Of a stretch of DNA of 64,000 nucleotides, positions 45,501 to 54,399 are shown in pieces. Under the pieces are notes generated by a model. The model worked only from the letters and a program-made list of their open reading frames with translations, did no database searches and had not been told where the DNA came from. Location of the stretch: the NCBI GenBank assembly GCA_022570795.1, contig JAKUDP010000003.1, positions 1,922,001-1,986,000 of the forward strand, given 5' to 3'. The DNA is from Sphaerulina vaccinii (lineage: Eukaryota; Ascomycota; Dothideomycetes; Mycosphaerellales; Mycosphaerellaceae). The position numbers and the translations under genes were made by a program. The first letter of the stretch is position 1; every line of letters starts with the position of its first letter.

Positions 45501-45869
45501 AACATCTATGTCACGCGTCTGAATCTGGAAATCTCTCTGGTTCCTTGGCGGTGATCGCTCGCGTGCCGGTGGTGTACGTTCCCTTCGTTCTATATAGTCG
45601 CGCTCTCTAAAAGGTCGCGCTCCTGTCCCAAGCGGAGGCGCATCTCGGAGTGAAGGGCGTGCAACATTGCTAGTCGGGCCAGCGACTGGCGGTCCGCGTG
45701 AAGGTCCATCAAATTGCGATCGAGGTCCACGTGGCGCATCCGAACCATTTCGCATCTGTTGTCGTCCATCGAAGATGTTTGCACTCGAGCCTCTTCTGTC
45801 AGAAAAGCGGTTTGGCGAACGTGATCGATCAGCTGGTCCTCTGTAACTTGACCCGCCTCGATAAGCCAT
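39546..45869 (-). CDS. SNT1: Snt1/NCoR-like double SANT-domain corepressor
   Basis: Probable scaffold of the Set3 histone deacetylase complex (fungal counterpart of NCoR/SMRT). Single exon of 2107 codons. Most of it is disordered: N-terminal Arg/Gly and Arg/Ser-rich (MAYRGGSSYRGPADRSRSPN), then Pro-rich, an acidic part, and a Gln/His-rich tail. Two SANT/Myb domains are clear: about 1040-1095 (TEHEQDVFIAAFKDTPKKFG, then EIASLLEGRTYKDCIHHYYA) and about 1285-1335 (SYWSVPEQNDFKKHIAHFGT, then IKNHYQRQV). A helical stretch before SANT1 (EERECEALDRI-type, about 920-1010) matches the region that binds HDACs in the family. Very long exon without introns is usual for this gene in filamentous fungi as far as I know. 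Confidence 0.85.
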   Translation of the reverse strand: MAYRGGSSYRGPADRSRSPNRFSDRRGSSANIFDGRQQMRNGSDAPRGPRSQFDGPSRGPPVAGPTSNVARPSLRDAPPLGTGARPFRERDYIERRERTPPARERSPPRNQRDFQIQTRDIDVRSGRRPSREGPPSAGSTFSDNPPFSGSAYSRGGFRGRGRGDFGDFRGGGRGGRRALDERGGDLFSARRDRSPPRFGRDLSRDGRDPERRDDRRFDRREDERRPEWERDRELDRPRRDQVPARLEIRASSDNVPGANATHSAAAAPQINPERLAIIESSGADPGLRRSSTTGPMLAPGQRRDPPSETPAYLNGRADAAAQRYSSRGSSPPTQAPPVPAFSFSIAPSSASHQPPPKVVAESRPAEARPAAISDFPHVQETPHATVDDRPAPPSNAPTAPKGIPVAPKAYHADPPPMAPRAPRALELDTVVPPSNRLHGVRSLENMPAQSRGDVHQTHPPLSMPPSPGTTRAALSQQGQPMSPNPPQAPRFDLAAPTGPKAVRGPAAQASLSPRPPFTSPRSDTGAFQSTIPPRTGTPPLTAPAGPRRQSFSVSPKVAVSNVPTAPKAARVPPMMPRAGAGLMPALNRPSERPPFAPSGPRNHLQWNQWRRPQAGSSTFGDKVNAAVPAKRDANGDEKEKQDPGSMDNEGLAVDQSKYNDDEVDRHSELEPAASTKHEDRMVIDTEHPKRKSSTNPGQPTTHASFFGGTLPRSEQGMIDSSDEEDDELDEDEDATLLEAKHARRERELRAQLHDLSAPQFRATSPLESIARLARLSWKDLERAQEQRHDPMDVGGLENEVTRGDMPSATHSSGSEEGPEVATPRAAQDESVIVREAEDDIMADAPRRRSPEPISLPYLLKGDDAVPFQETEMFQETAQDIEEENPDFAAVLEDDFTAERNVEHEVDVEFAAFYMQWREECEALDRIRQEQERLERQLSAEPGPVVEAPVLPVLNPIMEGRRLHKNSSEYEIERVIKESEETARVEQEKLEREAKKVMADMEKEARLPDMRTEVAFISDTLVNANRLRDPTKLLRVFSYEPPPDTFTEHEQDVFIAAFKDTPKKFGEIASLLEGRTYKDCIHHYYANKWDGRFRENKKKMKGSRRGGRGGKMPKPSRGSALMADLNRGEDLTQDTSTGRPKRAAAPTTFGEREVEAKGSLAGPSPAKKPGPGSKQDGTGDDKPAKKQRRTGEGKPGRKPKPLPATLAAAPGPSMSPHKHPAPQLKEEALRMGRPSLDEANLLAHLHSGNHPMMQHDSHLVFSQDGMQPHANSDEMDAGRPLAPSAKQSASSYWSVPEQNDFKKHIAHFGTDFSAISAHMGTKTQTMIKNHYQRQVDGGQSGLAELAEQADQRRARGEDMGPPPTPTPITKRKYDNPQTSTPRALAPQNEAMDVDEPGLAQRPPTMLQGSPPQLQAKPRFSGSSENTPIQSQRVVPSPMPHAAMPATSMPPTLPPNRVGMPYNALGSRFGMHGDRPESRPSVQSTSMFPVSQGSSPVPPRSQPPPPLARTLSNAPPAEFLQSLEHNLRAEQDRAFAQQRRAPGMELLGTDEHDVQLSHGQSHHGQVLGQSHGQHRPHQMNPFTQGSPINLHQPLSLTAMPPDRQRGYEERVGTPSCDVYSSALSRGPALVNPNPSAGSEPRFGIPTMSGLARGYHPSPPKLESARPGSVPTSGPSRQPPMPAQTPVSAPTPAPEPTKKSNIMNLLNDEPAETKPPVKRDSLPSAGPTRVASPAQPFSSAPTPQPMSNVSAPRFGQHTTPLSQFHRGSFGQPLSTAGPAPANLKQESSNGSSSSLQQTTKHDWPRGMMHGSNPSPPAPAPLDRDPRDGRSGYFYPASHRTVLSSLNPGSRANPSPPPTMHSHSRNSSFTQPAPSQREQQRSMLGTGPPTTQAQLHANPYARQEQLPFSQAPPQAPNRAHHSHTGSTNQGASLMDRYRGNQSYMSRDEEQARAYQHQQQQQRHQHEHQQRMEHDNVMRERERAEAMQMDDLRRRDAFYNQRGPPMQSQQPMQPYGGINFPGGRQPLGLREISRSDTEAAMLEHHRREREQIEQERMQFGEQRPLFNGRERDAPMDRYGQRPADDRQTPVIRRQTPQNNGFPGSGFPPPRRG

Positions 45870-47300
45870 CCAGTAGATATTCTAGGAGCGTGGCTCCGCT
45901 GTGGTGCTTGGCGCGACGACCAGGATGCTCCTCATTGAGTTTGGTCCTCGTCTGGTACCTTCGTTGTAGAGAGTCGGTTCCAGCCAAGTAAGCTACCGGA
46001 CACCAGACTTGCTAACACACACGCGTATTACGCAAAGTTGGCGGCTTGGGGCGACAATTGAGATGTTTGAAGATGTTTGAGACGCACTCAATCTAGAAGC
46101 AGGTGCAAGCGCTCGGGCGAGTCAAGCCACAAAAGCGGGTAGAGTAGCGGGATCGTTGGCCCTGGCTCGAACTCTTCTGCAGGCGTGTGTCCAGGTGGAG
46201 AAAAACGGGCAGCTGAAGGTGAGAAGAAACACAGCAATGTGTCCACTCAGAACTTCCAAAACCACTTCAGATGAGGCGAAATTAAGTCTCGCGTCCAGTG
46301 CTCCAATATAGGCCGGCTTGATGGCGTGTCGGCTACGATGCAAGTCGTCTCGCTGTTCTTGCTCCTGTCACGCAGGCGGCGGTCTCTAGATCCTCGCTTT
46401 CGAAGATCTTCCTGGCGTCTTGCAAACAAATGATGAGAAGTCGTTGAGATACTCAATGCGATGCGCTCTGTTTCCTGATCCCGGTCTTGGCGTTTCCAGA
46501 GTTCAATGGAGTCCTGTTGCAGAAAGGATGGAGGTGTTGTACTGGTAGAGGTGTCCAAACAGCCAAGGCCAAAGCCTCTGTCGCGGATGATCTTGAACGC
46601 ACTTGCCTGCCGTGCCCAATGAGAGCCGCTTACCGCGTGCTTGTCACGGTTCCATCTACCCAAGAACGTTTCACTCTCGAAGTTCCTTTCCCGCCTACAC
46701 ATGGGCATACCAGTACCAACACACCCAACAAATACACGCAAATACAACTGTCGCAAATCTGTACGTCTGCTTCTGGCCACAACTTCGACATTGAAGGTAG
46801 AGAGTCCGCATCCTCGCACACCTCCTGCAGCAACACTGCAGCACGCCTCCGAGCAGCCTTCCTCGCTAGCGTGGTCGCAAGGTGTGTACGGCTGGTCTGC
46901 GTGTGGATCCGGCCCAGGCTTGTATCGGGAGTCTGCTAGGATCTCAAAGTTTAAACGCAGCCTGTACAATGTCGTAATCGAGCGTCCCCGTTCCTGGAAT
47001 CGGTATCGCAGCTGCACAACGTCTACTGGATCGTGCTCGGTTGCACACGAGTGTCGACAAACATCAGGCCTGTCTCTCGTCGCACTTTGTAGCGAGCAGA
47101 CATCGTTACCATTCCTGGAGACACCAGTAGGGGTGAGACGTCAGGCAAAGTCACAGGAATAGCCCGACGCGCCACAGAACTGGACCCGACACGTGCCGTT
47201 AGCCAAGACGATTCTACGTGGGGCGCCCTAGTAAAATATAGGTTTTGGTTCAATTTCACGAGGAATTCGAATAACAACAAAAATCTCAGCACGAATCATC
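45870..47300. promoter_or_regulatory. Long divergent region SNT1 / DYS1
   Basis: 1.43 kb between opposite starts. A 256-codon minus-strand frame (46247-47017) starts with GTG and has no recognisable content; plus-strand frames overlap it. I treat the whole stretch as 5' UTRs and promoters. Confidence 0.4.
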
Positions 47301-48524
47301 ATGGCATCGAATGGCGAGTCGTCGCACAGCGATGCGCCCTCTGGTGCAACGGGCGCAGTGCTCAAGGCTTCAGATCCAGTGCCGGAGAGTGCAGTACCTG
47401 TCAAAGGGCTAGACTTTGACGCATTCGCGGATCGCAATATCACGGTCGCCGAGCTGGTTGAAAATCTGGCGAGTGTGGGGTTCCAAGCTACGTCGATAGG
47501 ACAGGCCGTCGATATAGTCAATGGCATGGTACGTATCTTTACACATTTCTCTCCTCCCTTTCTCAATCGCAGCAATTCATTGATGTATTCCATAGCGAAC
47601 ATGGCGCGATGCAGAGACGGGCGAGAAGACCACCATATTTCTGGGCTATACATCAAACTTGATTTCATCTGGTCTGCGCGAGACTCTGCGATGGCTTGTA
47701 CAACATAAGCATGTCTCTGCAATCGTTACCACAGCAGGCGGCGTGGAAGAAGACTTCATCAAGTGTCTAGGCAACACTTACTTGGGATCCTTCGACCAAC
47801 CTGGAGCAGGCCTGCGAGCCAAAGGCATGAATCGGATCGGAAATTTGTTGGTGCCCAACGATAACTACTGCCACTTTGAAGACTGGGTGATGCCAATTCT
47901 GAACAAAATGCTGGAAGAACAAGAGGAATCTAAGTCATCCGAGGAGCCATTGCACTGGACACCGAGCAAGGTCATTGCTCGGCTGGGAAAGGAGATCAAC
48001 GATGAACGTTCTGTATACTACTGGGCATACAAGAACGACATTCCTATCTTCTGCCCAGCACTCACAGATGGCAGCCTCGGCGACATGCTCTACTTCCACA
48101 CCTTCAAGTCCTCGCCGCAGCAACTCCGCATTGATGTTGTGGAAGACATCAGAAAGATCAACACAATCGCAGTTCGTGCCAAGCGTACCGGTATGATCAT
48201 CCTTGGCGGAGGTATTGTCAAGCATCACATAGCCAATGCGAACTTGATGCGCAATGGTGCTGAAAGTGCTGTGTACATCAACACTGGTCAGGAATTCGAC
48301 GGGTCCGATGCTGGTGCTAGGCCAGACGAGGCCATCAGCTGGGGCAAGATCAAGGCTGATGCAGCGAGTGTGAAGGTATTGTGGAACCTTGTGTGGCCCA
48401 AATGGTGTGTCCCGGATTAACATGTGTGCAGGTATACGCCGAAGCCACAGTCGCATTCCCTCTCATCGTCGCCGCTACCTTTGCCAAGGTCGATGAGACA
48501 GCTGCGAAGAAGTCTCCTGCTTGA
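47301..48524 (+). CDS. DYS1: Deoxyhypusine synthase
   Basis: Transfers the aminobutyl group of spermidine to a lysine of eIF5A, the first step of hypusine formation; cytosolic, NAD dependent, tetrameric. Exons 47301..47528, 47596..48375 and 48432..48524 give 366 residues (human 369). Family sequence is continuous: VNGM|RTWRDAETGEKTTIFLGY, TSNLISSGLRETLRWLVQHK, VTTAGGVEEDFIKCLG, NTGQEFDGSDAGARPDEAIS followed by WGKIK. The lysine in WGK (K327) corresponds to the catalytic enzyme-intermediate lysine (human K329). Introns of 67 and 56 nt are both phase 0. Confidence 0.96.
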
Positions 48525-49224
48525 AGAAGCAGATAGTGATCGACCTTGAGATGTTCCGCCAAATGGCGCTTACGCAAGGCACCTGCTAAGCCGACCACGT
48601 GCATAAGCGCAAGCTGCATGTTTGACGTGGTCACGCACACCGGACAGCAAGCCGCGGGAGCAGCTCTGTCGAGTCTCACTTGGAGAAGGACATTGCTCTG
48701 AGGTACGTAACAGCTTACATATAATGTTGATGCTGGGTTGGCGCGAACAGTCAGTCTGATGGCTCATTTGTCTATAGTGAGAGTGAAGAGCGCTAAAGCC
48801 TCAGTATTTTAAGGTTGATCATGGACCCTGCCGCAGTCTCCACTTTTGAGGAGCTAGTGCGCGACCAGGGCGTATCCGATAGCAGAGCACTTCTGCCTTC
48901 TGCCTGCTTCACAAGTCGAGGCCCGCCAAAGACGAGGCTGCACATGCAGAAGACACAGACAGACAAATTAATCAGGAACAAGACTTCTAGAAGCACACTT
49001 CCGCGACTCACTCACCCACTCCGAGAATTATTACTCACCAATCCGCCAGCTGGAAGATCGCTAACAAGCTCGCATGTGCAAACATAACAGAGAAGGCACG
49101 AACTCGAACCCATTCTCGAGCTCCTGCTACTTCCCGAGAAGAACAGTCATACATCCTTCCCTCGACAACATCGCCGAACTTCCGACATCCTCCATCTGCG
49201 TCGACACAACAACCACGCTGCTCG
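48525..49224. other. Intergenic, no gene seen
   Basis: 700 bp between two plus-strand genes. An ATG-started 90-codon frame at 48815-49087 has no recognisable content; the end of the stretch is the 5' UTR of the MATH-domain gene. Confidence 0.4.
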
Positions 49225-52110
49225 ATGGACCTACAGGTGCCTGTCGCAAGCAGTAGTCCGCCCAGAGAACGACGGCCCTCACCACCACCAGATTTATCAG
49301 ATTTACCACATCTCTCGACCAGCATGGATCCGGACAACTTCACTCAGCTCTCTCCACAAGGAGTCTTCCAAGCAACAGAGCAAGCTCTCGGAGACACCGC
49401 ACCTGCAGCACCATTCGATCCTCGATCTACCGATGATAGATACCCTGGTGCCGAGGATTCAGACGAATCGGACAGCGAGAACGACGAGCATGACCACGAC
49501 GGAGACGGTCACCACGGTGAAAGCGATGCCCCAGTGGGCAGGAGTTGGCATGCGCTAGAAGAGGACCCTGCTGAGAATAAAGAGCCGAGCGAAGATGAGC
49601 TCAAGTATATTGAGGCAAGCGAGGAGAAGAGTGCTTTGGACGAGACGTATTGGCACGAAATCACCTTTACTGATGTCGATGATCCTGAGATCACCGTGGT
49701 TGAGACTGGCAAGATCGACTGGGCAATACCTGCCTACAACGGTACACGAGAGAAGCCTGTATCTGCAGATGTGATGCGGTCGGCCATTGTCCATATTGGT
49801 GGCTACCACTGGCAGATCAAGTTCTATCCTCAAGGACGCCGATCAGAATACCCCAGTGTATATCTGGAGAATGTGACAATGCAGTCTCCGCAATTCGAAG
49901 CCACCGAGGAATTCGAGCGTCCTCCTTTACCGTTTCTTGAGTATGAGCCCATGATCAAGAAGCGTCGCTCTGTCGCAGTCCAGCTCTCTGTGGTGCTCTA
50001 CAACCCCTCCGAGCCCCGCGTACACAACCACCGCACCGAAGCATATCAATTCCACAAGAAATCGCCCGACATTGGATGGAAATATTTTACGCGATACCCA
50101 CGATCACAAATCGCTCTTCGTCAACATGGAATGCGCAAGGCTCTCTTGACTGACGACAAGCTGGCTTTCCGCGCCTACATTCGGGTCCTTCACGATCCGA
50201 CAGGCTGTCTATGGGATAGCAGTCAGAAGAGTGCCGATGAAATGACTCAAATCACTGGTTTACGACCTTTTACCAAGTCGTTGCCATACGTCGCAGCCGC
50301 TATACCACTACTGCACTTCTCGCCTTTCCGCGACTTCGTCAAGAGTCTGCGACAACCTGGGCAGTTCGCCGATTATTTTCAAGGCTTGCTGTTGAAGATG
50401 TACACTCGCAGACGTTCCTCAGCCCTCACACTTACTCAGCAACAGCCCCATCAGGCGGACTTCGGTCGCTCCAAGCCCATGGTTGCCTCAGATGCCATGG
50501 AAGCTCTGTACCGCTTGAGAGCAGTTCTGGAAAACGAGAGTGGTCGCCAAGACGCCCTAGACACAGTACGTGAGTTTAACAAACTTGTGGGTGATTTTCA
50601 CCCAGAGCGCGGCCACGCATGTGGTTTCAATAGGCTGGATACCAAGAACCATCCTACGATACAATCGGCTGTGAGCAAGCACACCAGCTTGCTGCGCACG
50701 CCACAACTGTTGACTCTCGAGCTCACCAGACAAGAGCATGACAAGGAGTCAAGGAAGTGGAAGAAAATCACAAACCGCGTCGAAGTTCCTGACGACTTGG
50801 AAGTCTCAGGGACGAAGTACACGTTCTTTGCCTTCATAACGCACTGTGGAGACCTTCAGTCAGCCAAGTACAACACTTATGTGCGACCTCATGGCGTAGG
50901 ACAAGGCTGGTATGCTTACCACGACGGGCGCGTGGACAGGTTGACTGAGAAGCAGGCTCGCGAGAAGCATTCTGGTATCTCGTTGCCAGAGGGACAGCGC
51001 GCCGTTTTCGACGATGGCTATGACTCGTCCTATGATGAGCTGCACGGTGAGGTGACATGCGCAGTGATGTACGCTCGCAACCCCGTATGCTTGCAGCCAC
51101 CGAGGCAACGAGAGCGTTGGATTCCAAAGGAGCTGCAAAAGGAGTACGAGAGAGTGGCCGGGTGGGCTCCTGAGCCGGCTGTACACAAGACACTGGCGAA
51201 TGGTACAAAGGTGAGTCCATGTCCCGGGACTTATGTCTCATAGGCTAGCTGCCGACTAAGGCGCGAGCTCAGAGCCCTGTAACTGAGATTTGATCTTGCA
51301 TTTCAGAGCTACTTGCTAATTTACGTCTGCCTCAGGGAACGTCCCTGGAAGGGCTTAGTGAGCTCATCGACACGGCCGCACAAGCCGGTACCCCTGAACC
51401 GCCAGAGCTGGTCGATGGGGATGGAGACATCGTTATGCACAACACCGACGACCCCTCTGAATACGACGTGAACGACCAAACGAAGATCAACGGTAAGGGA
51501 GTGCGAGACTGGCTCGGTCGTGCCTTCTACGATGGTGAATGGAAGGGCTCTGAGTATCACGGCCATGGTCACTTGATCGAGACGAACGGAGACGAATACA
51601 CTGGCGAGTTCCGTAACGGTCACAGGCATGGCTACGGCAAGGTGATCCAGTCATCAACAGGCGACATCTATGAAGGCAACTGGGAAGACTCGAAGATGCA
51701 CGGAAAGGGCAAGCTTGTCGAGAAAGTAAGTGAAATGACGGTCGTCTCTCTGAGCTCGCCCTCTTCAGGGTGCGGAGCTAGGAAGGAGGCAGTGCTGGGA
51801 TTTGGAGTCCCTCGCGTTTCCAGAAATGCTTGCTAACTTTGCTACTGTTTAGTCAACCGGCAACATCTTCGAAGGAAACTTCAAAGAGGGCAGAAAGCAT
51901 GGAGAGTTTGTCCTCCGCGGCACGGTTACGGAAGAGGACAAGAGTACCTGCCAGATCTGCTACGAGGAGCCCATTAACACTGCCTTCTACGATTGCGGAC
52001 ATACGCTTGCTTGTCGTGATTGTGCTGCACAGGTGGACAATTGTCCCCTGTGTCGCAAGCGAGTCGTGGCGCGTTTGCAGCTATACGGTGTTACAGTCAC
52101 TGCTACTTGA
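49225..52110 (+). CDS. MATH - inactive USP-like - MORN - RING protein
   Basis: Exons 49225..51210, 51336..51725 and 51853..52110 give 877 residues. After an acidic disordered N-terminus come a MATH domain (about 165-330), a USP-fold segment (about 345-620), three MORN-type repeats (about 726-815; YDGEWKGSEYHGHG, YTGEFRNGHRHGYG, YEGNWEDSKMHGKG, FEGNFKEGRKHGE) and a C-terminal complete C3HC4 RING (825-863; CQIC, DCGH, CRDC, CPLC). In the USP part the Cys box reads GLRPFTKSLPYVAAA, so the catalytic Cys is absent, and the His box reads SAKYNTYVRP, where GGHY is expected, so the His is absent as well. It therefore binds rather than cleaves ubiquitin, if it binds at all, and the RING predicts E3 ligase activity. 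Both introns are introner-like. Fungal MATH plus UCH proteins are known; how common the full architecture is I cannot say. Confidence 0.82.
51211..51335 (+). repeat. Introner-like intron, copy B
   Basis: Intron 1 of the MATH-RING gene, 125 nt. It keeps the ATGTCTC block, the 3' hairpin arm CGAGCTCAG (51264-51272) at the expected spacing, and the 3' block TTTCAGAG.TACTTGCTAA (51301-51319); the 5' arm is eroded. The most diverged copy. Confidence 0.6.
51726..51852 (+). repeat. Introner-like intron, copy C
   Basis: Intron 2 of the MATH-RING gene, 127 nt, GTAAGT..TAG. The 5' arm CTGAGCTCG (51750-51758) and the 3' block CTCGCGTTTCCAGA..CTTGCTAAC (51811-51837) are preserved; the 3' arm is partly eroded (GGAGCTAG). 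Confidence 0.72.
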
Positions 52111-52750
52111 GTGGAAAAGCAAGGCATATTGAGAGTTTAGCGATGGCGTTCTTTAGACGGTACGATACCCAATATGTAGCATTCTTTCGGCATAGATCAG
52201 ACTCTGTGACATCTTGATCGTAGACAGGGTGCAGAGATGTACAATTCGATGAATCAGATATACTTTGTTCTATGCAGTCTCCAGCTCCGTTCTGTGTCTT
52301 ACCAACTAAAAAAATGCCAAGGCTCGCGCAAGTGAAAGAGCGAAGTTGGATCACATGATGTTTATCGTGGAAGAGTCTTTATCCCGACGCTCTCTGCCGG
52401 CCAAAGACTTTGGCTCACACGCCCACTTCACTTGGCACACTGCTCCAGATGCACCCCGCAGCAGTCACGAGCGTCGCGTCTTTCGTTGCTGATTAGCTCT
52501 GTCATCAATGGCTAGAAGGCATCCGCTTGGTCTGCCGCATTAGCAGCATGGTTTTTGCTCGCCCAGAGGCCGAATGAACTGCCGTCGACAATGGACCATG
52601 TCCCTGCAGCATCAGCACCAGAACAAAGGTATATGAGACTATGGTCAGCCTGTCCAGAGTATTTCAAGAGTAGTACTTTTCCTCTATCCCTCCTCACACT
52701 CGAACGTCTTGGAAGCCATCTCCTAGCTTAAGGCATATACCACCGCAAGA
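52111..52750. other. Intergenic, no gene seen
   Basis: 640 bp between two plus-strand genes; 3' UTR plus promoter of the dioxygenase gene. Nothing recognised. Confidence 0.4.
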
Positions 52751-53810
52751 ATGTCTGACTACCAGCAACCTACCGCCAATGGCCCCAAGCCCACAGCTAC
52801 AGCATCTGCCTCTGGCCGCCAGTACGACCCAAACTTCACACAGCATGTCATCGATACCTGCGGACCTAAGACGAGCCCTCGTATGAAGCTCATCTTCTCC
52901 TCCCTCGCACGCCACATCCACGACTTTTCCCGAGAGGTCGACCTCACTCCCGAAGAATGGCTCGCAGGTGTCAAGTTCCTGAACGAGACCGGCAAGATCT
53001 GGGCAGAGAGCGGTGGCAAGAGAAATGAGATGCACAGACTATCAGACATCATTGGCCTCGAGTCTCTGGTAACAGAAATTGCCAACTACGTTCAGATCGA
53101 CGACCCGAACTACGTCCCAACCTCAGCTGCTATTCTCGGTCCTTTCTGGTCGCCCAACGCACCATGGAGAGAGCTCGGTGGCTCTATCATTCAAGACGAG
53201 CCAAAGGATGGTGTGGTCACATACATGCACGGCATCATTCGTGATATGAAGACCAAGAAGCCAATGCCAGATGTTACATTCGATATGTGGCAAGCGAGCA
53301 GCAATGGCAAATACGATTTCCAAGATCCTGACAACCAGAGTGACAACAACTTGAGAGGAAAGTTCAAGACGGATGAGAATGGAGAGTACAGACTTTACTG
53401 TCTCCGACCTACTGCATACTCTCTTCCTCAGGATGGACCTTCATGGGATCTACTCACGGCTATTGACCGTCATCCAATGCGTCCTGCTCACATTCAGTAA
53501 GCTACCCTTCTCATTCTGCAGATTTCGTACAAATGCTAACAGCTTCACTAGCTTGATGATCACAAAGGATGGCTACAAGCCTTGCATCACTCAAATCTAC
53601 CCCAAGGATGACCCATGGCTCGAGACCGATACCGTGTTCGCCGTCAAGGACGATCTCGTTGTCGACTTCGCTCCTCTCAAGGAGCTGCCGGCGAACATGC
53701 CACCAAACGCTGGCAAGGGTGGTCCAGCTACGAGGGAATTGGAGCTGGACATTGTTCTTGCACCTTTGGGCTCAACGCTCAACAATGCTCAGCCCATCGT
53801 GGCAGAGTAG
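52751..53810 (+). CDS. Intradiol ring-cleavage dioxygenase (catechol/hydroxyquinol 1,2-dioxygenase)
   Basis: Non-haem Fe(III) enzyme that opens catechol-type rings between the hydroxyls, feeding the 3-oxoadipate route for aromatic compounds. Exons 52751..53496 and 53552..53810 give 334 residues. The N-terminal helical dimerisation domain (LTPEEWLAGVKFLNETGKIW) and the catalytic part (TSAAILGPFWSPNAPWRELG, FDMWQASSNGKYDFQDPD) are clear. All four iron ligands are present: Y188 (GKYDF), Y223 (TAYSLPQDG), H247 and H249 (RPAHIH). H249 is split by the 55-nt intron. Hydroxyquinol versus catechol specificity cannot be told by eye. No other aromatic-catabolism gene is adjacent. Confidence 0.92.
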
Positions 53811-54399
53811 AGGGTGGACAGAACGAAAGCATCGAGAGCATTTCAGTCGATTTAGCGAGCATTTATATTATGAACTCATAGCATTGATCAAATACATCAA
53901 TCATCTTTACAGCTTCTCCAGTCCAACCTTTCGAACGATCGCTTGCGACGACATCTCATTATAGTCGATACAGACAAGCCATCTGCCATTCGGTATAGAT
54001 GATCCGAACCCGATCTTCAGGTCACCTCAGTCGGTACAGATCTCAGGTTGAAGCAGCCGCAGGTGCTTTGTTCTAACCCAATAACGGTACCTTATTTACT
54101 CTGCAGTCCTCAGCACATGGCATGGTCAACACCGTGAAATTGACATGTTGTACTGATAGTTCATCCTGATTTTGAGCATCAAGTTCCACTTCTGTCAGCG
54201 GTCCCACCCGAACCTCGGTGCTCGATCCGCCCGCCTCTTCTTGGGTAGCATCATCGCGTGCTTGTTCTTGTGCTTCGACAACATTTCACACGTCTCTTCT
54301 CCTCGTTCTTGTTAGCCATCTCATCGCATACATCTGGATCAGGCTGCTGGCTGTCGAGAACTGTTGATCCCCTGCTATCGCCCTCATGCAGCGTCTAGA
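53811..54399. other. Intergenic, no gene seen
   Basis: 589 bp; 3' UTR of the dioxygenase gene and promoter of PEX3. No repeats or RNA genes recognised. Confidence 0.4.

Noticed and set aside
46009..46020. ACTTGCTAAC, the 3' block of the introner-like introns
   Set aside because: No TTTCAGAG before it, no hairpin and no surrounding exons; a single 10-base match is expected by chance in 64 kb with AC-rich DNA.
46247..47017. A 256-codon minus-strand open frame upstream of SNT1
   Set aside because: Starts with GTG, has no recognisable motif, and other frames overlap it on the plus strand; treated as promoter/UTR.
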